Assembly (NCBI GenBank): GCA_018335195.1
Contig: JAGXKN010000001.1
Location: forward strand, 124,001 to 188,000
DNA: 64,000 nucleotides
DNA from: Desulfobacterales bacterium
GTDB lineage: Bacteria; Desulfobacterota; Desulfobacteria; Desulfobacterales; Desulfosalsimonadaceae
Direction of reading: 5' to 3'
Every line of letters starts with the position of its first letter. The first letter of the stretch is position 1. A program made the position numbers and the translations under genes. The notes beneath the pieces are model-generated. The model ran no database searches. It was not told the origin of the DNA and saw only the letters and a list, made by a program, of their open reading frames with translations. Of the stretch, positions 48,753 to 57,233 are shown piece after piece.

Positions 48753-50087
48753 TCACGGTCCCCGGCTGTCCGTTTGCGCAATCGCTGCCCCGGTTTCCGC
48801 GGCCCGGGCGATTATCTCGCCGACATCCATATCTACCAGCCGGCCGTCGCGCACCAGCATCTGCCCGTCAATCATTACGTGTATCGTATCCGCGCCCTGA
48901 ACCGCGTACACCAGGTGGGATTCCGGGTGATACATGGGAGATAAGTGGGGCCTGCGGGTATCCAGAACAATCAGGTCCGCGACCTTGCCCGGCTCAATGG
49001 AACCTGTCAAGGAGTCAAGTCCCAGGGTGCGGGCACCTTCTATTGTGGCCATGCGGACCACGGTCTCGGCATCCAGCACCGTGGGATCCCCTGTTGCCGC
49101 CTTGTGCAGCTTTGCGGCAAACCCCATGGCCTCGAACATATCCAGGTTGTTGTTGGAGGCACACCCGTCCGTGCCCAGCCCCACGGGCACCCCGGCATGG
49201 ATGAGCGCAGGCACCGGTGCAATGCCAGAAGCCAGCTTCATGTTGCTTTCCGGGTTATGGGCAACCGCCGCCCCGGAATCCCCCAGGATCGAAATATCCA
49301 CTGCGTTTAACCACACGCAGTGCGAAGCCAGGGTGTCTTCATCCAGCAAGCCCAGATCGGCCAGGTACTTCACCGGGGAAACCCCATCCGGGATACCGGC
49401 CAGTGCGGACTCGTTTTGCGTTTCCGCTACGTGGATCTGGAAAACCACCCCGGCCGCTGTTGCCGCCTGCTTGGCCCGCTGCAGCGTGTCGGCCGAACAG
49501 GTATAGGACGAATGGCAGAAAATCGAGGGCATGATCCGGGAATGCCGATTTTTCCAGGTACGCACGAATTCCACGGCCCGGTCCACGTTTTTTTCCGGAT
49601 CCGGTGCATCCGGGGTGGGAAAATCCACGACCCCCTGGGCGAGTACCGCCCGGATCCCGGCCTGCGCCACGGCTTCGGCCACGGCATGCTCGTAAAAATA
49701 CCCGTCACAGCAGGTTGTTGTGCCGGAAAGCAGCATTTCCGCACAGGACAGCATGGTGCCGTTCTGTACGGTCGCCGGGGTGATGTGGGCAGCTTCTGCC
49801 GGAAAAATGTGCTCGGTCAACCATTTTTCCAGCGGCAGATCATCTGCCAGGCCCCGAAACAGCGACATGGGCAGATGGGTGTGGGTATTGATCAGGCCCG
49901 GCATCAAAATGCCGCCCCCGGCATCGATCACCTCGGCTGCGGCATCAGCCGGAAAGCTTCCGGGACCGCCCACGTGTTTGATCCGGCCGTTGTCAACCGC
50001 GACCACACCGTCTTTGACAATGTCAAAACCGGGATTCACCGTTACCACGGTTGCATTGCAAATCAGTGTATCGGCTGTATTTTCCAA
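48753..50087 (-). CDS. mtaD: MtaD-type amidohydrolase (5'-methylthioadenosine/SAH deaminase family)
   Basis: 444 residues. Metal-binding motif MPGLINTHTHLPMSLFRGLA, the later VVFQIHVAETQNE (HVAET), SHCVWLNAVD (H) and VGLGTDGCASNNNLDMFEAM (D) define the MTA/SAH deaminase clade. It deaminates MTA or S-adenosylhomocysteine-type nucleosides, though related chlorohydrolases look similar. TTG at 50087 is chosen because GGGAGGTGG lies about ten bases ahead; an in-frame TTG 30 bases upstream has none. It neighbours the adenine deaminase gene. Confidence 0.88.
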   Translation of the reverse strand: MENTADTLICNATVVTVNPGFDIVKDGVVAVDNGRIKHVGGPGSFPADAAAEVIDAGGGILMPGLINTHTHLPMSLFRGLADDLPLEKWLTEHIFPAEAAHITPATVQNGTMLSCAEMLLSGTTTCCDGYFYEHAVAEAVAQAGIRAVLAQGVVDFPTPDAPDPEKNVDRAVEFVRTWKNRHSRIMPSIFCHSSYTCSADTLQRAKQAATAAGVVFQIHVAETQNESALAGIPDGVSPVKYLADLGLLDEDTLASHCVWLNAVDISILGDSGAAVAHNPESNMKLASGIAPVPALIHAGVPVGLGTDGCASNNNLDMFEAMGFAAKLHKAATGDPTVLDAETVVRMATIEGARTLGLDSLTGSIEPGKVADLIVLDTRRPHLSPMYHPESHLVYAVQGADTIHVMIDGQMLVRDGRLVDMDVGEIIARAAETGAAIAQTDSRGP

Positions 50088-50496
50088 GGCGCTGACCACC
50101 TCCCATGGCAAAGGCAAAAAAATCCGTTCCTGATGTCACTTCACCGCTTAACACGGATCGTTTCGCAAAAAGTCAATTTCCAAGGAAATCCCTTTTTTGC
50201 GCTCTAACGAAATTGCACTTCGTTGCCCTGACGGCGGTGCGGAAAAGCGGGTTTCCGAGCGGAAATTGAGGCTCGAAGAGGCTCCTGGAGCGAGGAAACG
50301 CCTTTTTCGCGCCGCCGATCAGCCAAGGTGCTTACGGATTTCCTTTCTTTCTTCAAAAATACCGCCCAGGCGGGATAAACAGCTTTTTACGATTCTGTCA
50401 ACAATGAGGGTACATTATACCAGAGTCGGATCCTGCTGAAAAGGCGGGGGAAAAACAATTATTCCGAAATTGAGCGATATTCAAAAGCAGCCGGGA
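50088..50496. other. Non-coding spacer with inverted repeat copy
   Basis: 409 bases between the MtaD-type gene and the end of the second Liv operon. No supported gene. The left half (50160-50290) is rich in short inverted words around AAATTGCACTTCG and GGAAATTGAGG, and the right half holds copy B of the 95-base repeat. The rest is A/T-rich. Confidence 0.6.
50293..50392 (-). repeat. 95-bp dispersed repeat, copy B (inverted)
   Basis: Reverse complement of copy A at 35796-35889, identical over a 43-base run and differing elsewhere by a four-base indel and a few substitutions. The dyad CCGCCCAGGCGG is perfect here (50362-50373). Confidence 0.75.
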
Positions 50497-51204
50497 TCAA
50501 ACCCCCAGAAACGCTTCCCGGATTTCCCTGGAGGCCTTGATTTCATCAGGCGTGCCCGAAGCCTTGATCTTTCCCTCGTGCATGATATAGGCATAGTCTG
50601 CCGCACCCAGGGAGGCATCGGCATTCTGCTCGACAAGCAGAATGGTCAATCCAATATCGGATTTGAGCTTTTCAATGGTTTCAAATACTTCTGCAGCCAG
50701 CTTGGGCGCCAGTCCCTGGCTCGGCTCATCGAGCATCATAAGCCGGGGCTTGGTCATCAGCGCACGCCCGATGGTGGTCATCTGCTGCTCCCCGCCGCTG
50801 AGCAACCCGGCCATCTGGCGGCTTCGCTCCTTTAACCGCGGGAAAAGGGTGTACACGATATCCAGGGATTCTTCCCGGTGTTCATAGGCTTTTTTCAGGT
50901 ACGCACCCATGAGCAGGTTTTCATAAACCGTCATGTTGGGAAAAAGGTGTTTTCCTTCCGGCACCAGGGCAAGCCCCATCTCAACTTTCCGGTGACTGGA
51001 CAGAAACGTGATGTCCCGGTTTTCATATAAAACCTGCCCGCCCCAGGGCCGCACGGATCCCAGAATCGTTTCCAGCAGGGTGCTTTTGCCCGCGCCGTTG
51101 GGCCCGAGCAGGGATGTGATCGATCCCTTTTCAATTTCAAGTTCGGGATGCCACAGAACCTGCATGGCGCCATAGCCGGATTCAAGCGCTTGAACTGTCA
51201 GCAT
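50497..51204 (-). CDS. livF: Liv-type ABC transporter ATP-binding protein LivF (second operon)
   Basis: 235 residues. Walker A GPNGAGKST, signature LLSGGEQQMTTIGRALM, Walker B LMMLDEPSQGLAP and LLVEQNADASL mark a LivF. The start at 51204 is chosen as it opens MLTVQALESGYG; a longer frame upstream overlaps livG and lacks family sequence. It overlaps the livG end by 23 bases, indicating coupled translation. It is last in the K-H-M-G-F operon. Confidence 0.93.
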   Translation of the reverse strand: MLTVQALESGYGAMQVLWHPELEIEKGSITSLLGPNGAGKSTLLETILGSVRPWGGQVLYENRDITFLSSHRKVEMGLALVPEGKHLFPNMTVYENLLMGAYLKKAYEHREESLDIVYTLFPRLKERSRQMAGLLSGGEQQMTTIGRALMTKPRLMMLDEPSQGLAPKLAAEVFETIEKLKSDIGLTILLVEQNADASLGAADYAYIMHEGKIKASGTPDEIKASREIREAFLGV

Positions 51205-51946
51205 TTTCTTCCTCTGCGCCTTTGCCCAGATACACGTCCACCACCCGGGGATCGGACAGGGCCTGCCGGGTGGGGGCATCAACGATCTTTTCCCCGTGAT
51301 CCAGCACGATGACCTTTTCGGCCATGTTCACCACCGCACGCATGATATGCTCCACCATTGCCACAATGGCGATTTTCTCCTGCTTTGCCACTTCCACCAG
51401 GAATTTCACCATGTTGTCGATCTCGCCGGGATGCATTCCGGCCATGGCCTCATCCATTAACAGCAGCCTGGGCTGCATGGCAAGGGCCCGGGCGATCTCC
51501 ATGAATTTTTTTTCCACCGGGGTGAGCATGCCGGCATTTTTTCTTCCGTGTCCGGTAAGGCCGATGCGCTCAATGACCCGGTCGGCGATCTCAAGGGACT
51601 GCTCCACGTTCACTGATTTGCCCCGGGAGCCGAACATGGCGCCCACCGCGACATTTTCCCGGACCGTAGCCGAGGCAAAGGGCCTTGGAATCTGGAAGGT
51701 CCGGGCAATGCCCAAGGGCGCCCGCTTATAGGGTGGCATCCGGGTAATATCGGTTTCATCGAAAAAGACCCGGCCTTCTTCCGGGTAAAACACCCCGTTG
51801 ATCACATTGAAAAGGGTGGTCTTGCCGCTGCCGTTGGGCCCGACAATACCGACGAATTCGCCTTTTGCAATCTCCAGGCTGACCTTGTCCACGGCCACCA
51901 GCCCGCCGAACTGTTTTGTCACGTTTTCAAGCCGCAGCAAAGACAT
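51182..51946 (-). CDS. livG: Liv-type ABC transporter ATP-binding protein LivG (second operon)
   Basis: 254 residues. Walker A is GPNGSGKTT, Q-loop GIARTFQIPRPF, and the signature position is the LivG variant MLTPVEKKFMEIARALAMQP. Walker B is LLLMDEAMAGMHP; the catalytic pair reads DEA rather than DEP, unremarkable here. It ends with an acidic/serine tail. The gap to LivM is eight bases. Confidence 0.93.
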   Translation of the reverse strand: MSLLRLENVTKQFGGLVAVDKVSLEIAKGEFVGIVGPNGSGKTTLFNVINGVFYPEEGRVFFDETDITRMPPYKRAPLGIARTFQIPRPFASATVRENVAVGAMFGSRGKSVNVEQSLEIADRVIERIGLTGHGRKNAGMLTPVEKKFMEIARALAMQPRLLLMDEAMAGMHPGEIDNMVKFLVEVAKQEKIAIVAMVEHIMRAVVNMAEKVIVLDHGEKIVDAPTRQALSDPRVVDVYLGKGAEEENADSSSA

Positions 51947-51954
51947 GGCAATTC

Positions 51955-52956
51955 CTACATGATATATGGCGCAATGGCCGTATTTCTGGTTTTTCCTTTG
52001 ATCACGCCCACCACGCCTTCCGGAAACATCACGATAATGAAAATAATCACCAGGGCGAAAATAAAGAGCTGGAACCCTGGCAGAAAAATGGACAGGTAAT
52101 ACTTGGATATTCCGTAAATCAGCGCCCCCACCACCGGTCCGAGCATGGTACCCGCCCCGCCGAGCATCACGATGATAATGGCTTCAATGGTGTAATGGAT
52201 TTCAAACACCTCGGGCGGAAAGACGTATGGGGTTTTCAATGCCCATGAAGCCGCGCCCACGGTACCGGCAAAACTGGCGCTGGTGATAAAGGCGATGATT
52301 TTGTACTTTGTCACGTTAATACCCATGACCTTGGCCGCGTCCTCGTCTTCGCGCAGCGCGGTCAGCGCGTATCCGATCTTGCTTTTCATGTACAAAAGCG
52401 TGACAACCGCCGCGGCCGCGGCGATAAATAAAACCATGACATCGGCCCAGAAAGTCATGATGCGGCTGGACAGATCCCGGCCCAGGATTTCATTGAGCTG
52501 TGCGGTAAATATCATTCCGGAAGAGCCGTTCCACAGGTTGGCCCCTTCGATGAGATACCTGAACCCCTCGTTTACCCCGATGGTGGCAATAGCAAAATAC
52601 GCTCCCCGCAGCCGCAGGGCCACCGCGCCCACGGCCATGGACAGCAGGGTTGCCATGACAATGGCCAGTATAAACCCGATGGCCACGATACCCAGGCCCA
52701 GCTGCGGGTACCCGGCCAGACCGGTAATGGCCGTGGCCATGCCGTAGGTGCCGATTCCGAGAAAAGCCACGTACCCGAAATCCACGTACCCGGTCATGCC
52801 CAGGAAAATGTTAAATGCCTGTCCCAGGGCGCAATAAAAAACCAGGGTAGCAGCCAGCTGCCACATCCCGGTGACATTGCGCCCGACCAGAAACAGCACG
52901 AGATAGGCGGCAAATACCGGCAGCAGCGGATAATATGGGCGGAGTCGATTCTTCAT
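51955..52956 (-). CDS. livM: Liv-type ABC transporter permease LivM (second operon)
   Basis: 333 residues, about nine membrane segments. The signature region reads FNIFLGMTGYVDFGYVAFLG in place of the usual GQxSLGHAAF, suggesting a divergent transporter subgroup. The coupling loop is KIGYALTALREDEDAAKVMG. It starts on the LivH stop (ATGA overlap). The divergence from the first operon's LivM implies a different substrate. Confidence 0.92.
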   Translation of the reverse strand: MKNRLRPYYPLLPVFAAYLVLFLVGRNVTGMWQLAATLVFYCALGQAFNIFLGMTGYVDFGYVAFLGIGTYGMATAITGLAGYPQLGLGIVAIGFILAIVMATLLSMAVGAVALRLRGAYFAIATIGVNEGFRYLIEGANLWNGSSGMIFTAQLNEILGRDLSSRIMTFWADVMVLFIAAAAAVVTLLYMKSKIGYALTALREDEDAAKVMGINVTKYKIIAFITSASFAGTVGAASWALKTPYVFPPEVFEIHYTIEAIIIVMLGGAGTMLGPVVGALIYGISKYYLSIFLPGFQLFIFALVIIFIIVMFPEGVVGVIKGKTRNTAIAPYIM

Positions 52957-53840
52957 TTGGCTTTAATGATCCCCGTGGGTCGGATTAGCAGAATGATCAA
53001 AAGAATGAGAAACGACAGGAAACGGGTCAGGGCAAAGGGTTCGACACCGGGTATCAGGGCGAACACGGTATAGGAGGTGTTTTCGATAAGCCCGAATACA
53101 AGGCCGCCGAAAAACGCGCCGTAAGGAGACGAAAGCCCCCCCAGCACGGCAATGACGAAGGCTTTTAATGTATATCCGCCGCCCATGTAGGGATTGATGC
53201 CCACCGGGATGAACATGGTCAGCAGCACTCCGCTGGCAACAGTAAGACCGATGCCTAGGGCAAAACTCATGGCATAGACGCCGTCCACATTGATCCCGCA
53301 CACCCGGGCGCCCTGGCTGTCCTCGACCACGCTGCGCATGGCCGATCCGGCCCTTGTGCGCTTGAACCAGACATAGAGCAGTACGGCAATGAGAACACTT
53401 CCGAGCGCGGCAAGTATCTTGCTCATGGGCAGGGCGGTAAAAACCAGATCAATGTTGCCCACATCCCAATTATACCCCCGGAACTCGGAGCCGAAGATCA
53501 TTTTAATGGTTTCTTCCAGCAGCACCCCCGCTGAGAACGTGGCCAGAAGCGTGGCCAGTTCCGGGGCGTGCAGGAGCTTTCGGATGGCGGCATAATAAAA
53601 CGTCAGCCCGAGGGCAATACCCACGGCAAAAGCCGCGGGTATTGCAAAAATCGGATTTAAACCCAAGGTGTTGAAAAAAAACAGGGCCACAAAAGCCCCC
53701 ACCATGACAAAGGCTCCGTGGCCCACGTTGACGACCTTCAACACGCCGAATATGAGGCTCAAACCCATGGTGGCCATGCCGTAGACAGAACCCAGAACCA
53801 CTCCCTGCACCAGATTGCCTGAAAGCTGTTCAAGAAACAT
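52953..53840 (-). CDS. livH: Liv-type ABC transporter permease LivH (second operon)
   Basis: 295 residues. The opening GNLVQGVVLGSVYGMATMGL and VVNVGHGAFVMVGAFVALFF are LivH-like. The coupling loop is TRAGSAMRSVVEDSQGARVC. The last part, IAVLGGLSSPYGAFFGGLVF, is conserved. The start at 53840 is preceded by AAAAGGA at a longish spacing. It follows the binding protein gene by 25 bases. Confidence 0.92.
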   Translation of the reverse strand: MFLEQLSGNLVQGVVLGSVYGMATMGLSLIFGVLKVVNVGHGAFVMVGAFVALFFFNTLGLNPIFAIPAAFAVGIALGLTFYYAAIRKLLHAPELATLLATFSAGVLLEETIKMIFGSEFRGYNWDVGNIDLVFTALPMSKILAALGSVLIAVLLYVWFKRTRAGSAMRSVVEDSQGARVCGINVDGVYAMSFALGIGLTVASGVLLTMFIPVGINPYMGGGYTLKAFVIAVLGGLSSPYGAFFGGLVFGLIENTSYTVFALIPGVEPFALTRFLSFLILLIILLIRPTGIIKAK

Positions 53841-53865
53841 ATGCGCCGGTCCTTTTCAGGCAGGT

Positions 53866-55149
53866 TTACGGCAGTGCTTTTTCGCCTTCGGCCTTTTCAT
53901 CAAAAGTGGGCATGGGATAGCACGGCTTGCCGGTCTGGGCCGACTCCGGCCAGACAATCTCCCGCTTGCCATCCTGCCACTGGACATCCACCATGCTGTG
54001 GCCGACCTGGAGCCCGGAATCGCTGATATCCCAGGTGCCGTAAAAGGACATGAATTCCAGATCCCCCAGGGCGGCGCGGACTTTGCCCGAATCGACGGAA
54101 TCAGCTTTTTCCGCTGCCAGCACATAGGCCAATACCTGGGCGCCGGCCTCGGCAGCGTGATAGTCCGGAACCATGTCTTGATCCCCCACGGCCTCTTTGA
54201 ACAGGCTGACAAATTCGTCCTGGCTCGGGCCGATCCAGCGGGTGCCGATTTCCTTGGCCGCTTCCTGCGAATAGGTAACCCCGTATTCCCAGTGAGAAGG
54301 GCCCATGACGCCTTCGGCCATGTTTCCCAGGGCCTCGTAAAACGCCGGCAGGGTGGCCGCGGCGATCAGGGACAGGCAGTCCACGTCGATGTTTAAGTCC
54401 GACATCTGGCGGTTGAAAAGCTGGCCGTCCTCAAAATGTCCCCCGCCCAGCACAAAATCCGGGTCCGTGGCTTTCATGGCCGACAGCATGGGGGTCATAT
54501 CGGTGACGCCCTTGGGGTAGGTCCGCTCAAAGACCACTTCAAATCCGAGCTCCTCGGCATGGGTCTTGGCGCCTTCCATGACCATGGTGGCAAATTCCGA
54601 ATCCTCGTAGGCCAGGGCGACTTTTTTGGCATCCGGAGCGATTTTTTTGACCATGTCCAGGGTACCCTTGTGGTAGCTGGTGGCCGGACCGATGGTCTGG
54701 ACGGTATATTGGAAGCCCTGCTCGAAGATCTTGTTGTTGGCACCCCCGTGATCCATGTAGAGCATGGAATGGCCCTCGGCAATGGGTGCCCCCCGCAGGG
54801 TGAGCCCGGAACTGTACGGGGCGAACACCACGTCCACCCGGTCCACTGTAATCAGCCGGCCGATCAGGCTGGTCACGTTTTCCTTCTTGGACTCGCAATC
54901 GTATTTCTTGTATGTCAGGGGGACTTTTTTCCCATCCAGGGTGATGCCGCCGTATTCGCTGTTGACCCAGTGGATACAGGCTTCAATGCCGCCGACTGCC
55001 TGTTCACCGGCTTTTGCGTACTTGCCGGAAAGGCATGCCGGGTGACCGATTACGATTTCATCGGGCGGGGCGGCAAAGGCGCTCGTAGCCGAAAAAAAGA
55101 AAAGACAAACGATAAGAAAAACAAAGGGCTTGAAGGAAAAGGATTTCAT
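53866..55149 (-). CDS. livK: Liv-type periplasmic substrate-binding protein (second operon)
   Basis: 427 residues. Signal peptide FVFLIVCLFFFSATSAFA|A, then EIVIGHPACLSGKYAKAGEQ, the type I periplasmic-binding-protein opening with the ligand-facing 'lSG..A..G' loop. It continues with VALAYEDSEFATMVMEGAKT. The start at 55149 follows AAAGGAGG. The low identity to the first operon's receptor suggests a different ligand, probably an amino acid or amide, unproven. This gene heads the canonical K-H-M-G-F operon. Confidence 0.93.
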   Translation of the reverse strand: MKSFSFKPFVFLIVCLFFFSATSAFAAPPDEIVIGHPACLSGKYAKAGEQAVGGIEACIHWVNSEYGGITLDGKKVPLTYKKYDCESKKENVTSLIGRLITVDRVDVVFAPYSSGLTLRGAPIAEGHSMLYMDHGGANNKIFEQGFQYTVQTIGPATSYHKGTLDMVKKIAPDAKKVALAYEDSEFATMVMEGAKTHAEELGFEVVFERTYPKGVTDMTPMLSAMKATDPDFVLGGGHFEDGQLFNRQMSDLNIDVDCLSLIAAATLPAFYEALGNMAEGVMGPSHWEYGVTYSQEAAKEIGTRWIGPSQDEFVSLFKEAVGDQDMVPDYHAAEAGAQVLAYVLAAEKADSVDSGKVRAALGDLEFMSFYGTWDISDSGLQVGHSMVDVQWQDGKREIVWPESAQTGKPCYPMPTFDEKAEGEKALP

Positions 55150-55359
55150 CTTGAACCTCCTTTTTATTGACGGGTGGGAAAGGATTCATTATTTCTTCTT
55201 ATTGCATGGATTTTGCGCCGAATCAAACAAAAAAACAAGGGACAGAAAAATTGCCAGCCCGAAATGCCCATAGGCCGGTGTAAATAACAGAGAGCCCGGG
55301 TTTGCCGATACTGCGCGCAAAGATTTACAAGCAGGCACCATCAATGCGAAAGTGGGGGT

Positions 55360-56277
55360 ATGAACGAGCAGTTTGAATACATTGTAAAACAGATCAGCCG
55401 GGTCGTGCTCGGAAAGGAATCCCAGGCGCGCTTGGCTTTGACCTGTCTTTTTGCCGGGGGGCACCTGCTGATCGAAGATTTGCCAGGAATCGGCAAAACA
55501 ACACTGGCCAAGGTACTGGCCAAATGCCTGGGTCTGCAGTTTCAGCGGCTGCAGTTTACCAGCGACATGCTCCCCGGAGACATCCTGGGCGTTTCCATAT
55601 TTGATCAGCAAACCGGCGCGTTTCATTTCCACCGCGGCCCGATTTTCACCCAGGTGCTGCTGGCAGACGAAATCAACCGCGCCACGCCCAAGACCCAGAG
55701 CGCATTGCTCGAGGCCATGGAGGAAGGCCAGGTCACGTTTGAAGGCAAAACCCGGACACTGGAGCAGCCGTTTTTCGTGATCGCAACCCAGAACCCCCTG
55801 GAATACGCCGGGACCTTTCCCCTGCCTGAATCCCAGATGGACCGATTTCTCATGCGCATCGAGCTCGGTTATCCCGGCCGGTCGGCGGAAAAAAGCATCC
55901 TCCAGGGACGGGATCCCCAGATGATCCTCGAGGAAATGACGGCCTGCATGCAGGACGGCGAGGTTTGCGAAATTCAGAAAAAAATCGATTCCGTGCACAC
56001 CTCGGATGCGTTTGTGGATTACCTGCAGGCAGTTCTTCATTTCACCCGAACCGCCAACCATTTTCACGTGGGACTTTCCCCGCGCGCCGGCCTTGCTCTG
56101 TCCCGGGCGGCCCGGTCCTGGGCCTGTCTGCACGGACGGGACTACACCATTCCCGAAGATCTCCAGCAGGTGCTGCCCTGGGTCGTTGGCCACCGCCTCC
56201 GCTCTGCGGAAGACCGCATGGAAATTCCCAGAAAACAACTGATGGACATTTTTTCAGAAATCCCGGTACCGCTTTGA
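55360..56277 (+). CDS. MoxR-family AAA ATPase
   Basis: 305 residues. Walker A is LPGIGKTTLAKVLA, Walker B LLADEINRATPKTQSALLEA, then GKTRTLEQPFFVIATQNPLE (sensor 1) and the MoxR-specific FPLPESQMDRFLMRIELGYP. The C-terminal lid includes SPRAGLALSRAARSWA. MoxR ATPases act as chaperones for folding or metal insertion, with DUF58 proteins as partners. It starts a three-gene set MoxR-DUF58-transglutaminase, 210 bases from the divergent Liv operon. Confidence 0.94.
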   Translation: MNEQFEYIVKQISRVVLGKESQARLALTCLFAGGHLLIEDLPGIGKTTLAKVLAKCLGLQFQRLQFTSDMLPGDILGVSIFDQQTGAFHFHRGPIFTQVLLADEINRATPKTQSALLEAMEEGQVTFEGKTRTLEQPFFVIATQNPLEYAGTFPLPESQMDRFLMRIELGYPGRSAEKSILQGRDPQMILEEMTACMQDGEVCEIQKKIDSVHTSDAFVDYLQAVLHFTRTANHFHVGLSPRAGLALSRAARSWACLHGRDYTIPEDLQQVLPWVVGHRLRSAEDRMEIPRKQLMDIFSEIPVPL

Positions 56278-57233
56278 AAAACACGGCCGCGCCGAAAAAA
56301 AAGCCCGGGCGCAGAAGCCCGGTGAGTTTGCCGGTCACCATAACCCGACACCGCACCTATATGCTGCCCACCCGCCACGGCATGTTGTTTTTTTTGGCCC
56401 TGCTTGCCATGCTCGTGGGTTCCATCAACTACAACAACAACCTGGGTTTTTTGCTGGTTTTTCTGCTGGGGGCCATGTCCCTGGTTTCCATGCTGCACAC
56501 CCACCGCAACCTGGTCGGGCTCCGGGTGCTTTCGGTTTCTGCCAAACCCGTATTTGCCGGGGAAGCCGCGATGTTTGATTTTCAGATATACTCGGAAAAC
56601 GTCCTGCGCCCGGCCCTGGTTTTTTCCATTGAAAAGACGCACCGGACCACCGAGGACGTAGCCGCCGGGGCTGTAACCCGGATTCCGGTCCGGGCCACGA
56701 CCCGGCAGCGTGGCGTTTTCAGCCCGGGCCCGGTCACCGTGCACACCCGCTTTCCCCTGGGCCTGTTTTATACCTGGTCCACCCTTAGAATGGAACTTTC
56801 CTGCGTGGTCTACCCCGAGCCCCTGGCCGGCCCGTTCCAGGTGCATGAATCCACCGCGGACGGAGCTGAGGCCGAAGGACCCGGCATCCTTCACGGGGCG
56901 GACGATTTCATGGGTATGAAAACCTATCAGCCCGGAGATCCGATCCGCAGGATTTCATGGAAAACCTTTTCCCGGGGACAGGGGCTGTTTACCAAGGAAT
57001 TCGGCGGCCGCGGACAAACCATCCTGATTTTCGACTATGACGCGGTCAAATCCGATGATGCGGAAAAAAAGCTTTCGCGCCTGTGCGACCTGATCATCAA
57101 GGCCGCACGCACCAACATCGAATACGGGCTCCGGCTTCCGGAAACCTTTATTCCGCCGGGACGCGGAGAGCAGCACAAGCACCGGTGCCTGAAAGCCCTG
57201 GCCTTATCCGGCAAAGGCGACAAAGGGATATGA
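56274..57233 (+). CDS. DUF58 domain protein
   Basis: 319 residues if TTG 56274 is used; that codon overlaps the MoxR stop as TTGA. In-frame GTG 56322 and ATG 56361 are alternatives. Two hydrophobic segments follow (MLFFLALLAMLVGSINYNNN, LLVFLLGAMSLVSMLH). The DUF58 motif is MGMKTYQPGDPIRRISWKTF then FTKEFGGRGQTILIFDYDAV, a vWA-like part. It is a membrane-anchored partner of the MoxR ATPase. Its stop overlaps the next start (ATGA). Confidence 0.88.
   Translation: MKNTAAPKKKPGRRSPVSLPVTITRHRTYMLPTRHGMLFFLALLAMLVGSINYNNNLGFLLVFLLGAMSLVSMLHTHRNLVGLRVLSVSAKPVFAGEAAMFDFQIYSENVLRPALVFSIEKTHRTTEDVAAGAVTRIPVRATTRQRGVFSPGPVTVHTRFPLGLFYTWSTLRMELSCVVYPEPLAGPFQVHESTADGAEAEGPGILHGADDFMGMKTYQPGDPIRRISWKTFSRGQGLFTKEFGGRGQTILIFDYDAVKSDDAEKKLSRLCDLIIKAARTNIEYGLRLPETFIPPGRGEQHKHRCLKALALSGKGDKGI

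Noticed and set aside
50464-50478. 15-base word CCGAAATTGAGCGAT repeated at 62841-62855
   Set aside because: Too short and the flanks do not match; it may be a remnant of a repeat but cannot be supported from two copies.
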